DNA from: an uncultured Lachnospiraceae bacterium
GTDB lineage: Bacteria; Bacillota; Clostridia; Lachnospirales; Lachnospiraceae
Assembly (NCBI GenBank): GCA_910585635.1
Contig: CAJUFE010000042.1
Span: 1 to 42,777, forward strand
Direction of reading: 5' to 3'
DNA: 42,777 nt
Positions 1 through 8,671 of this stretch are shown here, one piece after another. Both the position numbers and the translations under genes were made by a program. Under the pieces are notes generated by a model. It did no database searches. It saw nothing but the letters and a program-made list of their open reading frames with translations, and was not told the DNA's origin. The first letter of the stretch is position 1, and each line of letters starts with the position of its first letter.

Positions 1-33
1 ACACTCTTTCCCTACACGACGCTCTTCCGATCT
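1..33 (+). other. Illumina TruSeq adapter contamination
   Basis: The first 33 bases, beginning ACACTCTTTCCCTAC and ending CTCTTCCGATCT, match the Illumina read-1 sequencing adapter exactly as I know it. This is library sequence left on the contig end, not genome. Native sequence probably begins at base 34. Confidence 0.98.
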
Positions 34-41
34 CGCGAGGT

Positions 42-150
42 GTTTCTTGTGAGCAAAGGTCACAAGAAACCTGAGGGTTGCTGCGCCAAAATGGGCGGTC
101 AGCCCATTTTGTGTGCATCCTGTTGCTGTGAACGGCGTAGCCGTGAACAG
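42..150. repeat. Cluster of three intergenic hairpins
   Basis: Three consecutive palindromes lie in about 110 bases. GTTTCTTGTG (42-51) pairs with CACAAGAAAC (61-70). AAAATGGGC (88-96) pairs with GCCCATTTT (102-110). CTGT-GA-ACGGC (126-136) pairs with GCCGT-GA-ACAG (140-150). No gene overlaps it. It may be the 3' end of a transcription unit cut off by the contig end, or a dispersed intergenic element. No second copy occurs in this window. Confidence 0.55.
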
Positions 151-193
151 TAAACTAATTGTAACACACCGGGGGAAAATATAGAAGATAAAC

Positions 194-222
194 TTGTAAG
201 ATCGGGGGTTTTCTGCTATGCT
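194..222 (+). promoter_or_regulatory. Putative sigma-A promoter of the membrane-anchored protein gene
   Basis: TTGTAA (194-199), a 17-base spacer and TATGCT (217-222) give a good vegetative promoter about 120 bases before the gene at 345. The predicted leader contains repeat C. Confidence 0.55.
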
Positions 223-230
223 ATAGATAC

Positions 231-272
231 TTTTCGCACCCACGCCAGATGTTGGATAGGTGCAGGTACATG
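231..272 (+). repeat. Dispersed repeat C, copy 1
   Basis: This 42-base stretch starts TTTTCGCACCCACGCC and contains GGATAGGTGCAGG. It matches 3236-3277 (opposite strand) and the first part of 10017-10081. The shared pattern is TTTTCRCAYCCACGYC followed by GATAGGTGC. Copies at 3.27 and 35.02 kb lie next to palindromic elements A or B. Confidence 0.6.
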
Positions 273-344
273 TGAGGAGCACCGATGCCCCAGGCTTTTA
301 CGGTTTTTATCAATACGGTTTTATAAAGGAATGGAGAACCCACT

Positions 345-1205
345 ATGGAGAGGATATACGAACGCGACCCCCGCGTCGACCGACGTGCCGGGGGACAGGA
401 TGGGGGAAGGCGTGCTAAGCACCCAAAAAAGCGCAGTGGATGGATGGATGTGTTGCTGTTTTACTGCCTTCCCTTCGTGATCGTGAACGGCATCTTGTTC
501 TTGCTGGTAGCGGCGAAGCCGGCGATCACCATACGGGTGGCGGATACGAAGGATTATCGGACCACCACGGCCACCGTGACCATCAAATGCCTCCTCCCCT
601 TAAAGGAGATCACTTCGACCCAGGAGGGCGCTCCTTTAGCACTGGAGGGGGGCGAGAAAGGGCAGTATACCGTACAGATCGTCCAGAACGGGGTGATCGA
701 GATCAATGCTGCCTGCATCAACGGTATGACCGATACCCGTTATGAGCATGTCAATATCCTGGATGATGTGGGGCCTATGCTGGGGGAGGCGTATTCCATC
801 GAGGAGGATGTGCTGACCCTGACACTGGACGACAGCCAGTCCGGGCTGGATCCCCAGTCGGTCTATGCCACCACCCCATCCGGCGCTTCCCTCTCCCCCA
901 CCTCCATCGACAAGCAGACCGGGACCTTTACCTTTGACATGAGCGAAGGCTCCCTGGTGGTCCACGCCAGCGATCTGGCGGGGAATGCCATGCAGGCTAC
1001 CTTTAACACCCACATGGAGGTCTTAGGCCCGGACGGGCTGCCTGTAGACCCCGCTCTGGGCGGGTATGAAGGCCTTGAAGGAGATCCAGCTCTGGCCGGA
1101 GCCCAGGAAGCCGGGATGAGCCCGGCGGTCATCGATGTGGAACGGGCGGCAGAGACTGAGGCGGACAGCCAGGTCAGCATCTACATCGACACGACCACGC
1201 CATGA
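345..1205 (+). CDS. Membrane-anchored extracellular protein with Ig-like fold, unknown function
   Basis: The 286-residue protein has a basic cytoplasmic N-terminus (residues 1-33, rich in Arg and Lys), one hydrophobic segment at about 34-57, and a polar remainder that should lie outside the cell. The outer part has repeated Thr/Val-rich beta-strand patterns, and a segment ending in DLAGNAMQATF (about residues 215-225) resembles bacterial Ig-like modules. The last 60 residues are Gly/Pro/Glu-rich and probably disordered. ATG 345 is preceded by GGAGA at a normal distance. The gene stands alone between a promoter at 194-222 and a strong bidirectional terminator at 1248-1318. I do not recognise a family; a surface adhesin-like or sensor role is only a guess. 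Confidence 0.75.
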   Translation: MERIYERDPRVDRRAGGQDGGRRAKHPKKRSGWMDVLLFYCLPFVIVNGILFLLVAAKPAITIRVADTKDYRTTTATVTIKCLLPLKEITSTQEGAPLALEGGEKGQYTVQIVQNGVIEINAACINGMTDTRYEHVNILDDVGPMLGEAYSIEEDVLTLTLDDSQSGLDPQSVYATTPSGASLSPTSIDKQTGTFTFDMSEGSLVVHASDLAGNAMQATFNTHMEVLGPDGLPVDPALGGYEGLEGDPALAGAQEAGMSPAVIDVERAAETEADSQVSIYIDTTTP

Positions 1206-1247
1206 TATCGTGTAGTGGAGGGAGGGGTCCCTTTGCAATATCTCTAC

Positions 1248-1318
1248 GCAAAAAAGATCCCACAGGGCTTCCCCTGATCTTCTGCAGATCGGAGGTCTTC
1301 CTGTGGGATCTTTTTTGC
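1248..1318. terminator. Bidirectional rho-independent terminator
   Basis: A perfect 19-bp stem (1248-1266 with 1300-1318) starts GCAAAAAAGATCCC and ends GGGATCTTTTTTGC. The A and T runs allow termination on both strands. It separates two convergent genes, the membrane protein and malQ. Confidence 0.9.
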
Positions 1319-1391
1319 GCTATCTTTAACAACCCTTTATGAGCATCCGTGGACCTCTACTCTAGCGCATACCTCCCAGCTTTTACCGCCG

Positions 1392-2897
1392 TTATCCGGT
1401 CAGCCCATTCCGCCCATACAGCTGCGCCATCCTGCGGATCTTCCGGCAGAGGGTCTCATCCAGCTCACCGGGGAGGAGACGCCACTTCCAGTTATCTCCC
1501 AGGGTGGAGGGCTCGTTGAGCCGGGCCTCGCTCCCCAGTCCCAGATAATCCTGGACCGGGATCACCGCCAGAGCCGCCACGCTGGCCAGAGCCAGACGGA
1601 TGATATCCCAGGTATCCAGAGGCCCCTCCCCCGTCTCCCCCTTGATATATTCCCATGCGAACCGCCGGTCCGCCTTCGGCATGGTCTTAAGCCATCCGGC
1701 CAGGGTGTCATTATCATGGGTGCCGGTGTAGATCACACAGTTCTCCACATGGTTGTGGGGCAGGTACGCGCTCTGGCCATTATGGTCAAAAGCAAAGGCC
1801 AGCACCTTCATCCCGGGGAACCCTGTATCCTTCAAAAGTTCCGTCACGCTGGGGGTCAAGAGCCCTAAGTCTTCCGCGATGATCGGAAGCTTCCTGGTCT
1901 TAAAATGCGCCCCCATCTTCTGAAAGAGCTTGATCCCCGGTCCTTTTTCCCAATGTCCATGGACGGCGGTCTCATGGCCATAGGGGATCGAATAATACTC
2001 GTCAAAGCCCCGGAAATGGTCCACGCGCACCACATCGTACAGGCGGAAGCAGTAGGCCATCCGCTCCAGCCACCAGGCAAACCCCGTCTTTTCATGGTAG
2101 TCCCAGCGGTATAAGGGGTTCCCCCACAGCTGGCCCGTCTCCGAAAAATAATCCGGCGGGCAGCCTGCCACCGCGGAAGGCAGGTTCTCTTCATCAAACT
2201 GGAACAGCTCCGGGTGGGCCCAGGCATCTGCCCCGTCGGCCGCCACATAGATGGGGATATCCCCGATGATCTTGATCTGCTGTTCATTAGCATAGTCCTT
2301 TAAGGCCTTCCACTGCTCCTGGAACTTCAGCTGCTGGAAGCCGTAAAATATGATCTCCTCCCAAAGGAGCTTTCGATACCTCTCCATGGCCTGAGGACGG
2401 CTCAGCTTGATATCCTCCTCCCACCGGGTCCAGGGCTCATCCTGGAAATGGTCCTTTAAGGCCATATAAAAACAGTACTCCCAGGTCTCTTTAAGCAAGC
2501 GTTCTTGCAAAAGCTCCTCCGCCTTCTCCCTGCCCAGCTTTTCCAGCCAGCGGCCAAAGGCTTTCCTCAGGACTGGAAAACGGCGCTCATACAGGATGGC
2601 ATACTCGATATAGCGGGGCCCCATCCCGGGATCGGCCTCGCGGCATTCTTCTTTTGTCAAGAGCCCTTCCTCTGCCAGCGTATCCAGGTCGATAAAATAG
2701 GGGTTCCCCGCAAAGGCAGAAAAAGACTGATAGGGAGAATCCCCATAGCCCGTGGGCCCCAATGGCAAGATCTGCCAATATCGCTGCCCCGCCTCCCGCA
2801 ATGTATCCACAAATGCATAAGCCTCCTTCGAAAATGCCCCAATGCCATAGGGCGACGGTAAGCTGGCGATCGGCAGCAGCATCCCACACTCTCTCAT
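1392..2897 (-). CDS. malQ: 4-alpha-glucanotransferase (amylomaltase, GH77)
   Basis: Transfers alpha-1,4-glucan segments between maltodextrins, releasing glucose, in the cytoplasm. The 501-residue protein shows the GH77 signatures: GDIPIYVAADGADAW (about 212-226), the nucleophile Asp293 in RVDHFRG, the acid/base Glu342 in IIAEDLG, and THDNDT (about 393-398). The open frame extends 27 codons further upstream, but I chose the ATG at 2897 because AAGGAGG lies 8 bases before it and because the promoter (2969-2997) overlaps the longer start. malQ is divergent from glgP, 500 bases away. The two enzymes usually work together, with GlgP shortening chains and MalQ re-extending the limit products. Family assignment is firm; the maltodextrin versus glycogen role is inferred from glgP and glgB. 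Confidence 0.95.
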   Translation of the reverse strand: MRECGMLLPIASLPSPYGIGAFSKEAYAFVDTLREAGQRYWQILPLGPTGYGDSPYQSFSAFAGNPYFIDLDTLAEEGLLTKEECREADPGMGPRYIEYAILYERRFPVLRKAFGRWLEKLGREKAEELLQERLLKETWEYCFYMALKDHFQDEPWTRWEEDIKLSRPQAMERYRKLLWEEIIFYGFQQLKFQEQWKALKDYANEQQIKIIGDIPIYVAADGADAWAHPELFQFDEENLPSAVAGCPPDYFSETGQLWGNPLYRWDYHEKTGFAWWLERMAYCFRLYDVVRVDHFRGFDEYYSIPYGHETAVHGHWEKGPGIKLFQKMGAHFKTRKLPIIAEDLGLLTPSVTELLKDTGFPGMKVLAFAFDHNGQSAYLPHNHVENCVIYTGTHDNDTLAGWLKTMPKADRRFAWEYIKGETGEGPLDTWDIIRLALASVAALAVIPVQDYLGLGSEARLNEPSTLGDNWKWRLLPGELDETLCRKIRRMAQLYGRNGLTG

Positions 2898-2968
2898 GGA
2901 CTGATCCTCCTTTTCCGCGATCTGTACCGCCCTCACACGCATCCCGCGGCAGATCTCTTTTAGTAAGA

Positions 2969-2997
2969 AGTATAGCATGGTCGGACCCTCGCCGCAA
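2969..2997 (-). promoter_or_regulatory. Putative sigma-A promoter of malQ
   Basis: Read on the minus strand: TTGCGG (2997-2992), 17 bases, TATACT (2974-2969). The boxes are the same as those before lepB. It fixes the malQ start at the downstream ATG. Confidence 0.7.
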
Positions 2998-3026
2998 TAT
3001 CTCCCATCTCTATTTTTCCTGGCGGA

Positions 3027-3066
3027 CCCTCCCTCCGCTACTTTATGGCTGCTCTTCGGTCATACG
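3027..3066 (+). repeat. Outer flank of palindromic element B, partial copy
   Basis: Forty bases beginning CCTCCCTCCGCTACTTTA and ending CGGTCATAC are almost identical to 35107-35146, where they form the outer edge of element B copy 2. Here the B palindrome itself is missing and element A follows, so repeat modules have been rearranged or truncated. Confidence 0.75.
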
Positions 3067-3082
3067 GCTTGCCAGCCACCTA

Positions 3083-3220
3083 GCATCCGAAGGCCCGGAT
3101 CCCCCTAAGGGGACCTTTGCGGGACGCCGGTCCTTGGGCGCGGTCTTTTCGCGCCCTAGTACCGCTGCGTACCGCATGGAGCGAGAGCGTGTCCCCGTGG
3201 GGGACCGGGCCTCCAGATGC
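3083..3220 (+). repeat. Palindromic element A, copy 1
   Basis: The 138-base element has inverted ends: GCATC then GGCCCGG-A-TCCCCC on the left, GGGGGACCGGGCC then GATGC on the right. Inside is a hairpin, GGGCGCG-GTCTTTT-CGCGCCC, followed by GGAGCGAGAGCG. A second copy is at 42448-42579. The core is alignable with element B (28799, 35046, 42630), which has different terminal stems. It sits between the divergent malQ and glgP promoters. Confidence 0.8.
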
Positions 3221-3235
3221 GGACGGGTGGCCGAC

Positions 3236-3277
3236 CATGCTCCTGCACCTATCCAACAGCTGACGTGGATGTGAAAA
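3236..3277 (-). repeat. Dispersed repeat C, copy 2
   Basis: On the minus strand this reads TTTTCACATCCACGTC then GGATAGGTGCAGG, matching 231-272 at most positions. It continues outward into GGTTACTTTTCACA, a motif also found at 35.01 kb, so it marks an outer edge of the composite repeat. Confidence 0.65.
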
Positions 3278-3321
3278 GTAACCAAAAATGCGCAAAACCC
3301 CCAGAAAAGCCACCCATCCCC

Positions 3322-3350
3322 TTGACATCCAGCCCCGGAATATGCATGAT
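3322..3350 (+). promoter_or_regulatory. Putative sigma-A promoter of glgP
   Basis: A perfect TTGACA (3322-3327) is followed after 17 bases by CATGAT (3345-3350), a weak -10 box. The exact -10 is uncertain because the following ATATAG offers alternatives with longer spacing. Confidence 0.5.
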
Positions 3351-3397
3351 ATAGGGGTAAAATTTCAAAATGTTCTATTACGAAAGGAGTTTTTACG

Positions 3398-5662
3398 ATG
3401 GGGCAGACTTTGGAAACAAGGTTACAGGAACGCTGTAAAAAAGACTTGAGCCTCTGCAGCAATGAGGAGCTTTATACAGGCCTTCTCTCCCTGGTCCAGT
3501 CCATGGCCCAGGAAAAGGTATCCGCAGAGGGCAAGAAAAAACTATACTACATCTCCGCCGAATTTTTGATCGGCAAGCTCTTATCTAATAACCTGATCAA
3601 TCTGGGGATCTATGATGAGGTAAAGGAGCTGCTGGCCGCCCACGGCAAGGAGCTGAGCCAGGTAGAAGAGGTGGAGCCGGAGCCCTCCCTGGGAAATGGG
3701 GGCTTAGGCCGTCTTGCCGCCTGCTTCCTGGATTCGATCGCCACCTTAGGACTGAACGGGGATGGCATCGGCTTAAACTACCATTTCGGCCTGTTCAAGC
3801 AGGTGTTCAAGGACCATCTCCAGCAGGAAACGCCCGACCCCTGGCTCGCAGACCCGTCCTGGCTCACCAAGACCGATGTGTCCTACCAGATCCCCTTTAA
3901 GGGCTTTACCCTGACCTCCCGCCTTTATGACATCGCGGTGACCGGCTACGAGAACAGGACCAATAAGCTCCACCTGTTCGATGTGGAGAGCATCGACGAG
4001 AGCCTGGTGGAGGCGGACCACATCACCTTTGATAAAGAGGCGATCGAGAAGAACCTCACCTTATTTTTGTATCCGGACGACAGCGACGAGGCCGGTCATC
4101 AGCTGCGCATCTACCAGCAGTATTTTATGGTCAGCAATGCCGCCCGGCTGATCTTAGACGAGTGTGTGGCAAAGGGCTGTACCCTCTACGACCTGCCGGA
4201 CTATGCCGTGATCCAGATCAATGACACCCATCCCACCATGGTGATCCCGGAGCTGATCCGGTTGCTGATGGAGCGGGGCATGGCGATGGACGACGCGGTC
4301 GACGTGGTCTCTAAGACCTGCGCCTACACCAACCACACCATCCTGTCCGAAGCCCTGGAGAAATGGCCGATCGCCTATCTGAAAAAATGCGTTCCTCAGC
4401 TGGTGCCGATCATCGAGATCTTAGACGACCGGATCCGCCGGCGATATGACGATGAGTCCGTGGCGATCATCGACCGCACAGACCGGGTCCACATGGCCCA
4501 CATCGATATCCACTATGGCTTTGCCGTCAACGGTGTGGCTGCCCTGCACACAGAGATCTTAAAGAACACAGAGCTGAACAACTTCTATAAGCTCTACCCG
4601 GAGAAGTTCTCCAACAAGACCAACGGCATCACCTTCCGCCGGTGGCTGCTGCACTGCAACCCCAAGCTGGCCTCCCTGATCACCTCTCTGATCGGAGACG
4701 GTTATAAGAAGGATGCCCGGGAGCTGGAAAAGCTGTGGCAGTACAAGGACGACCCCAAGGTACTGGAAGCCCTCCTGCAGATCAAGGAAGAGAACAAGGC
4801 GGCACTGGTCGAGTATCTGGGAAAGACGCAGGGGCTCCATCTGGACAGCTCCTCGATCTTTGATATCCAGGTCAAGCGTCTCCACGAGTATAAGCGGCAG
4901 CAGCTCAATGCCCTTTACCTGATCCATCAGGTCCTGAAGATCAAGAAGGGAGAGCTGCCCTCTGCCCCGGTCACCGCGATCTTCGGTGCAAAGGCGGCCC
5001 CGGCCTATACCATCGCCAAGGATATCATCCATCTGCTCTTATGCCTGCAGGAGCTGACCGCAGAGGATCCCCAGGTGAGCCCCTGGCTGCGGGTGGTGAT
5101 GGTCGAAAATTATAATGTGACCCTGGCGGAAAAGCTGATCCCGGCCTGTGATATCTCCGAACAGATCTCCCTGGCCTCTAAGGAAGCCAGCGGCACCGGG
5201 AACATGAAGTTCATGCTGAACGGCGCCATCACCCTGGGCACAGACGACGGAGCTAACGTAGAGATCCACGACCTGGTGGGCGACGAGAACATCTATATCT
5301 TCGGCGAGTCCAGCGACACAGTGATCGGGCGCTATGCAGAAGGCTCTTATAAGTCCATCGAATATTACGAGAAGGATCCGGAGCTTAAGGAGGCGGTGGA
5401 CTTTATCGTCAGCGAGAAGATGCTCTCCATCGGTTCTAAAGAGCATCTGGAGCGGCTGTATAAAGAATTCCTGAACAAGGACTGGTTCATGACCTTCCCG
5501 GACTTCCAGGACTATGTAAAGACCAAGCATCTGGCGATCAAGGACCATGCTGACCGGACCGCCTGGGCGCAGAAGATGTTACGGAACATCAGCCAGGCCG
5601 GCTTCTTCTCCTCCGACCGGACGATCGAAGAATATGACCGGGACATCTGGAAGCTGCGCTGA
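3398..5662 (+). CDS. glgP: Glycogen/starch/maltodextrin phosphorylase (GT35)
   Basis: Cleaves terminal alpha-1,4 bonds of glycogen or maltodextrin with phosphate, giving glucose-1-phosphate; cytoplasmic and PLP-dependent. The 754-residue protein shows GNGGLGRLAACFLDS, INDTHPT, TNHTILSEALEKW, HEYKRQQLN and EASGTGNMKFMLNG, in which Lys604 should carry PLP. Length is normal for the compact bacterial form. ATG 3398 is preceded by AAAGGAG with 8-base spacing. It is followed by a bidirectional terminator and converges with glgB, so phosphorylase and branching enzyme are transcribed separately. No glgC or glgA synthesis genes are visible. Substrate preference between glycogen and maltodextrin cannot be told from sequence alone. 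Confidence 0.96.
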   Translation: MGQTLETRLQERCKKDLSLCSNEELYTGLLSLVQSMAQEKVSAEGKKKLYYISAEFLIGKLLSNNLINLGIYDEVKELLAAHGKELSQVEEVEPEPSLGNGGLGRLAACFLDSIATLGLNGDGIGLNYHFGLFKQVFKDHLQQETPDPWLADPSWLTKTDVSYQIPFKGFTLTSRLYDIAVTGYENRTNKLHLFDVESIDESLVEADHITFDKEAIEKNLTLFLYPDDSDEAGHQLRIYQQYFMVSNAARLILDECVAKGCTLYDLPDYAVIQINDTHPTMVIPELIRLLMERGMAMDDAVDVVSKTCAYTNHTILSEALEKWPIAYLKKCVPQLVPIIEILDDRIRRRYDDESVAIIDRTDRVHMAHIDIHYGFAVNGVAALHTEILKNTELNNFYKLYPEKFSNKTNGITFRRWLLHCNPKLASLITSLIGDGYKKDARELEKLWQYKDDPKVLEALLQIKEENKAALVEYLGKTQGLHLDSSSIFDIQVKRLHEYKRQQLNALYLIHQVLKIKKGELPSAPVTAIFGAKAAPAYTIAKDIIHLLLCLQELTAEDPQVSPWLRVVMVENYNVTLAEKLIPACDISEQISLASKEASGTGNMKFMLNGAITLGTDDGANVEIHDLVGDENIYIFGESSDTVIGRYAEGSYKSIEYYEKDPELKEAVDFIVSEKMLSIGSKEHLERLYKEFLNKDWFMTFPDFQDYVKTKHLAIKDHADRTAWAQKMLRNISQAGFFSSDRTIEEYDRDIWKLR

Positions 5663-5717
5663 GGGCCAACGCCACCACGCACAAAGGCCTGGCGGCGGTC
5701 CGTCATGGTAAGAACGT

Positions 5718-5771
5718 AAAAAGCTGCGGGACCATACAGCCTCTTGACAGGTTGTATGATCTCGCAGCTTT
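5718..5771. terminator. Bidirectional terminator between glgP and glgB
   Basis: AAAGCTGCG (5720-5728) pairs with CGCAGCTTT (5763-5771), with further inner pairing around a short loop. A and T runs flank it on both strands, as expected between convergent genes. Confidence 0.8.
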
Positions 5772-5819
5772 CTTTATCTCACGGCTCCCTTACCGTGACG
5801 CCGTCCATTTCTTCCGCTC

Positions 5820-8492
5820 CTATTTCTTCCCGTTCTTTTTCGTGCCGCGCTTTGCCGCCTCGGCCTTCGTCTCCTTCTTCTTCTCTTCCTTAGCTGTCTT
5901 GGGGGCCTTCTTTTCCGCTGCCTTCTTTTCCGTCGCTGCCTTCGCCGCTTTCTCTGCCACCTTCGCTGCAGCCCTTTCTGCTACGGTCTTGGCTGTTTCT
6001 TTTTCTGCTGCCGCCTTTTCCGCCGTCGCCTTCGCTGCTGCTTTTTCCGCCCCTGCCTTGGCTGGGGCCTTTTCCGCCGTCATCTTCGCTGCTGCTTTTT
6101 CTGTTGCTGCCTTGGCTGAGGCCTTTTCCGTTGCTGCCTTGGCTGAGGCCTTTTCCGTTGCGGTCTTCGACGCGGTCTTGGCCGCGGCCTTATCGGCTGC
6201 CGTCTTCGCGGTCGCCTTGGCCGCCGCTTTCTTCGGCTTCTCCTCCTTCATCGGGGTGCAGGAGAAGACCGATACGCTCATGGCCGGGATGTGGATGTCG
6301 ATGGAATAGTCTCTCCCATCCCACTCGATCGCCTTCGCCGTCTTCGCTCTGGGATTTGCCGCGCCGTCTCCGCCGAAGCGCACATCCTGGCTGCTCAGGA
6401 TCTCCTTGTATTTCCCATAGAAGGGAACGCCGACCCGGAAGCTCTCATGCTCCACATTATCAAAGTTGCAGACGAAGAGCAGGGTCTCCTCCGGCTTCTT
6501 GGTCTGGCGCAGGAACATCACCATGCTCTGCTCATGATAGGTGCAGTTGATCCACTGGAAGCCCTCGGGATAGTAATCCTCCGCATACATGGCCGGATGC
6601 TCCTTATAGAAAGCGTTCAGCGTCCGCATATAATCCTGGATCTGCTTGTGCAGCGGGAACTGGAGGATATCCCAGTCTAAGCTGGCATTCTCGTTCCACT
6701 CATGGACCTGGCCGAACTCCTGGCCCATAAAGAGGAGCTTCTTTCCGGGATGGCCCATATAGTAGCCGTAAGCTACCCGCAGGTTCCGGGCCTTCTCCTC
6801 CAGGGAGGCTCCCGGCATCTTGCCTAGGAGGGAGGCCTTTCCGTGGACCACCTCATCGTGGGAGAACACCAGGATGAAGTCCTCGCTGTAGGCATACAGC
6901 ATACTGAAGGTCAGCGCGCCGTAGTTGTTCTTCCGGAAGTAGGGATCGCACTTCATATAATTCAAGAAGTCGTTCATCCATCCCATGTTCCACTTATAAT
7001 CAAAGCCCAGGCCGCCTTCCTTCACATCGCCGGTGATCTGGGGCCAGGCTGTGGACTCCTCTGCGATCAGGACCGCCCCGTCCTTCCTGCCTTTGAACAC
7101 GGAGCTCAGATGCTTTAAGAACTCTACAGCCTCTAAGTTTTCATGGCCGCCATACATATTGGCCACCCACTCGCCGTCATTCTTGCCGTAATCCAGATAC
7201 AGCATAGAAGCCACCGCATCCATACGGATCCCGTCGGCGTGGAACTTATCGGCCCAGAAGATCGCATTGGCGATCAGGAAGTTGCTGACGCCGGGGCGTC
7301 CGTAATTATAGATCAGGGTCCCCCAATGGGGATGAGCTCCCTGGCGCGGATCCGCATGCTCATAGACACAGCTCCCGTCAAAGCAGGCTAACCCGTTCAG
7401 GTCCCTGGGGAAATGGGCCGGCACCCAGTCTAAGATCACGCCGATCCCCTGCCGGTGCATATAGTCCATAAAATACATAAAGTCATCCGGCGTGCCGTAA
7501 CGGCTGGTGGGCGCATAATAGCCGGTCACCTGATAGCCCCAGGATGCATCCAGCGGATGCTCCATCACCGGGAGCAGCTCGATGTGGGTATAGCCCATCT
7601 GCTTTACATATTCCGCCAGCTTCACCGCGATCTCGCGGTAGTTGTAAAACTCGGAACCGACGATCTCCGTTCCGTCCTCATTGACCGAGAGGCTCTTGCG
7701 GATCCAGGATCCCAGATGGACCTCGTAGATATTGACCGGCTTATCCTTCGTGTCGGCTTTCGCACGGGCCTCCATCCACTCCTTATCCTCCCACTGGAAC
7801 TGCCTCAGATCCCAGACGATCGACGCATTGTTGGGCCGGAGCTCACAGTAATTCCCATAAGGGTCCGTCTTCATCATCGGCTCGCCCTTCATGGTCTTGA
7901 CCTCGTATTTGTAGACCGCCCCTTCCCCAAGGCCCGGGATGAACAGCTCGAAGATCCCGGACTCGCCCAGCTTGCGCATCTGATGGCGGCGTCCGTCCCA
8001 GACATTGAAATCACCCACTACGCTGACCCGCATGGCGCATGGCGCCCACACCGCAAAGTATACGCCTTCCACATCCCCGATCTTCATCGGATGGGCGCCC
8101 AGCTTCTCATAGATCTGATAGTGGATCCCGGACTGGAACTTCTTCTGATCGCTCTCTGTGATCTGGGGCTTGAAGGCATAGGGGTCTCGCACTTCCTCCG
8201 TCACATCATCCTGGTAGACGATCTGGTAGACATAGTCCTTAGACGCCCGTTTCGGGAGCAGCGCCGCATAAAAGCCCCGGTAAGGCCCATCCGGATCCAC
8301 ATCCTCCATCGGATACTGTTTCCCATCCGCCAGCTTTACCGTTACGGACTTTGCCGTAGGGAGCAGCGCCTGGATAAGGAGCCCTTCCTCTGTCACATGT
8401 GGTCCCAGCATACGATGGGGGTCCGATGATTCCGAATAGATCAGCTCTTCGATCGCTGCCCAGTCTAATAGATCGTATAAATTTTTCTCCAT
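5820..8492 (-). CDS. glgB: 1,4-alpha-glucan branching enzyme with long Lys/Ala-rich C-terminal tail
   Basis: Creates alpha-1,6 branches in glycogen. The 890-residue protein has an N-terminal CBM48-type region, then a GH13_9 catalytic barrel with Asp425 (DGIRMDAVASM), Glu478 (LIAEESTAW) and FSHDEVVHGK, and a C-terminal beta domain ending near residue 747. A 143-residue tail follows (5823-6251), made almost only of Ala, Lys, Glu and Thr in degenerate KA-rich repeats resembling histone H1 or AlgP tails. Ordinary GlgB proteins stop at roughly 630-750 residues, so the tail is an addition. Two tandem 27-base repeats (6103-6156) lie in it. GGGAGAAGGGGG precedes the start, with its own promoter at 8529-8557. 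The enzyme call is firm; the tail's role is unknown. Confidence 0.95.
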   Translation of the reverse strand: MEKNLYDLLDWAAIEELIYSESSDPHRMLGPHVTEEGLLIQALLPTAKSVTVKLADGKQYPMEDVDPDGPYRGFYAALLPKRASKDYVYQIVYQDDVTEEVRDPYAFKPQITESDQKKFQSGIHYQIYEKLGAHPMKIGDVEGVYFAVWAPCAMRVSVVGDFNVWDGRRHQMRKLGESGIFELFIPGLGEGAVYKYEVKTMKGEPMMKTDPYGNYCELRPNNASIVWDLRQFQWEDKEWMEARAKADTKDKPVNIYEVHLGSWIRKSLSVNEDGTEIVGSEFYNYREIAVKLAEYVKQMGYTHIELLPVMEHPLDASWGYQVTGYYAPTSRYGTPDDFMYFMDYMHRQGIGVILDWVPAHFPRDLNGLACFDGSCVYEHADPRQGAHPHWGTLIYNYGRPGVSNFLIANAIFWADKFHADGIRMDAVASMLYLDYGKNDGEWVANMYGGHENLEAVEFLKHLSSVFKGRKDGAVLIAEESTAWPQITGDVKEGGLGFDYKWNMGWMNDFLNYMKCDPYFRKNNYGALTFSMLYAYSEDFILVFSHDEVVHGKASLLGKMPGASLEEKARNLRVAYGYYMGHPGKKLLFMGQEFGQVHEWNENASLDWDILQFPLHKQIQDYMRTLNAFYKEHPAMYAEDYYPEGFQWINCTYHEQSMVMFLRQTKKPEETLLFVCNFDNVEHESFRVGVPFYGKYKEILSSQDVRFGGDGAANPRAKTAKAIEWDGRDYSIDIHIPAMSVSVFSCTPMKEEKPKKAAAKATAKTAADKAAAKTASKTATEKASAKAATEKASAKAATEKAAAKMTAEKAPAKAGAEKAAAKATAEKAAAEKETAKTVAERAAAKVAEKAAKAATEKKAAEKKAPKTAKEEKKKETKAEAAKRGTKKNGKK
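6103..6156 (-). repeat. 27-bp tandem repeat in the glgB tail
   Basis: Two identical 27-base units (6103-6129 and 6130-6156) encode the repeated TEKASAKAA peptide in the GlgB tail. A partial third unit follows. The unit length keeps the frame, so copy number can vary without breaking the protein. Confidence 0.85.
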
Positions 8493-8528
8493 AAAAGTGC
8501 CCCCTTCTCTCCCTTTATCTTTGTCACC

Positions 8529-8557
8529 ATTTTACCATTTTTTCTAAAGATCGGCAA
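8529..8557 (-). promoter_or_regulatory. Putative sigma-A promoter of glgB
   Basis: On the minus strand: TTGCCG (8557-8552), 17 bases, TAAAAT (8534-8529), with TGG just before the -10 box. It lies about 37 bases upstream of the glgB start. Confidence 0.6.
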
Positions 8558-8671
8558 TGTATTTCTTACTTATTTTCCCGTTTTTCTCCTGATTTTTTCG
8601 ACTTTTTGTCAGATCCTGCCGGATCTTCAGCCTTTTATCCCCGCCAGATCCCCATCCCCTCTGACCGCTGC

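Noticed and set aside
42..150. Riboswitch at the contig start
   Set aside because: Three simple hairpins with no conserved aptamer core that I recognise, and the upstream end is cut by the adapter.
2762..3462. Protein genes across the malQ-glgP intergenic region
   Set aside because: The frames run through palindromic repeats and promoters on both strands; similar peptides recur at other repeat copies.
5752..6309. Ala/Phe-rich open frame on the plus strand opposite the glgB tail
   Set aside because: It is the antisense shadow of the KA-rich repeat; GlgB on the other strand is a complete enzyme in frame, and the shadow has no ribosome binding site.
7455..8429. Long plus-strand ORF opposite glgB
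   Set aside because: Codons mirror the glgB frame; no domain pattern or ribosome binding site.
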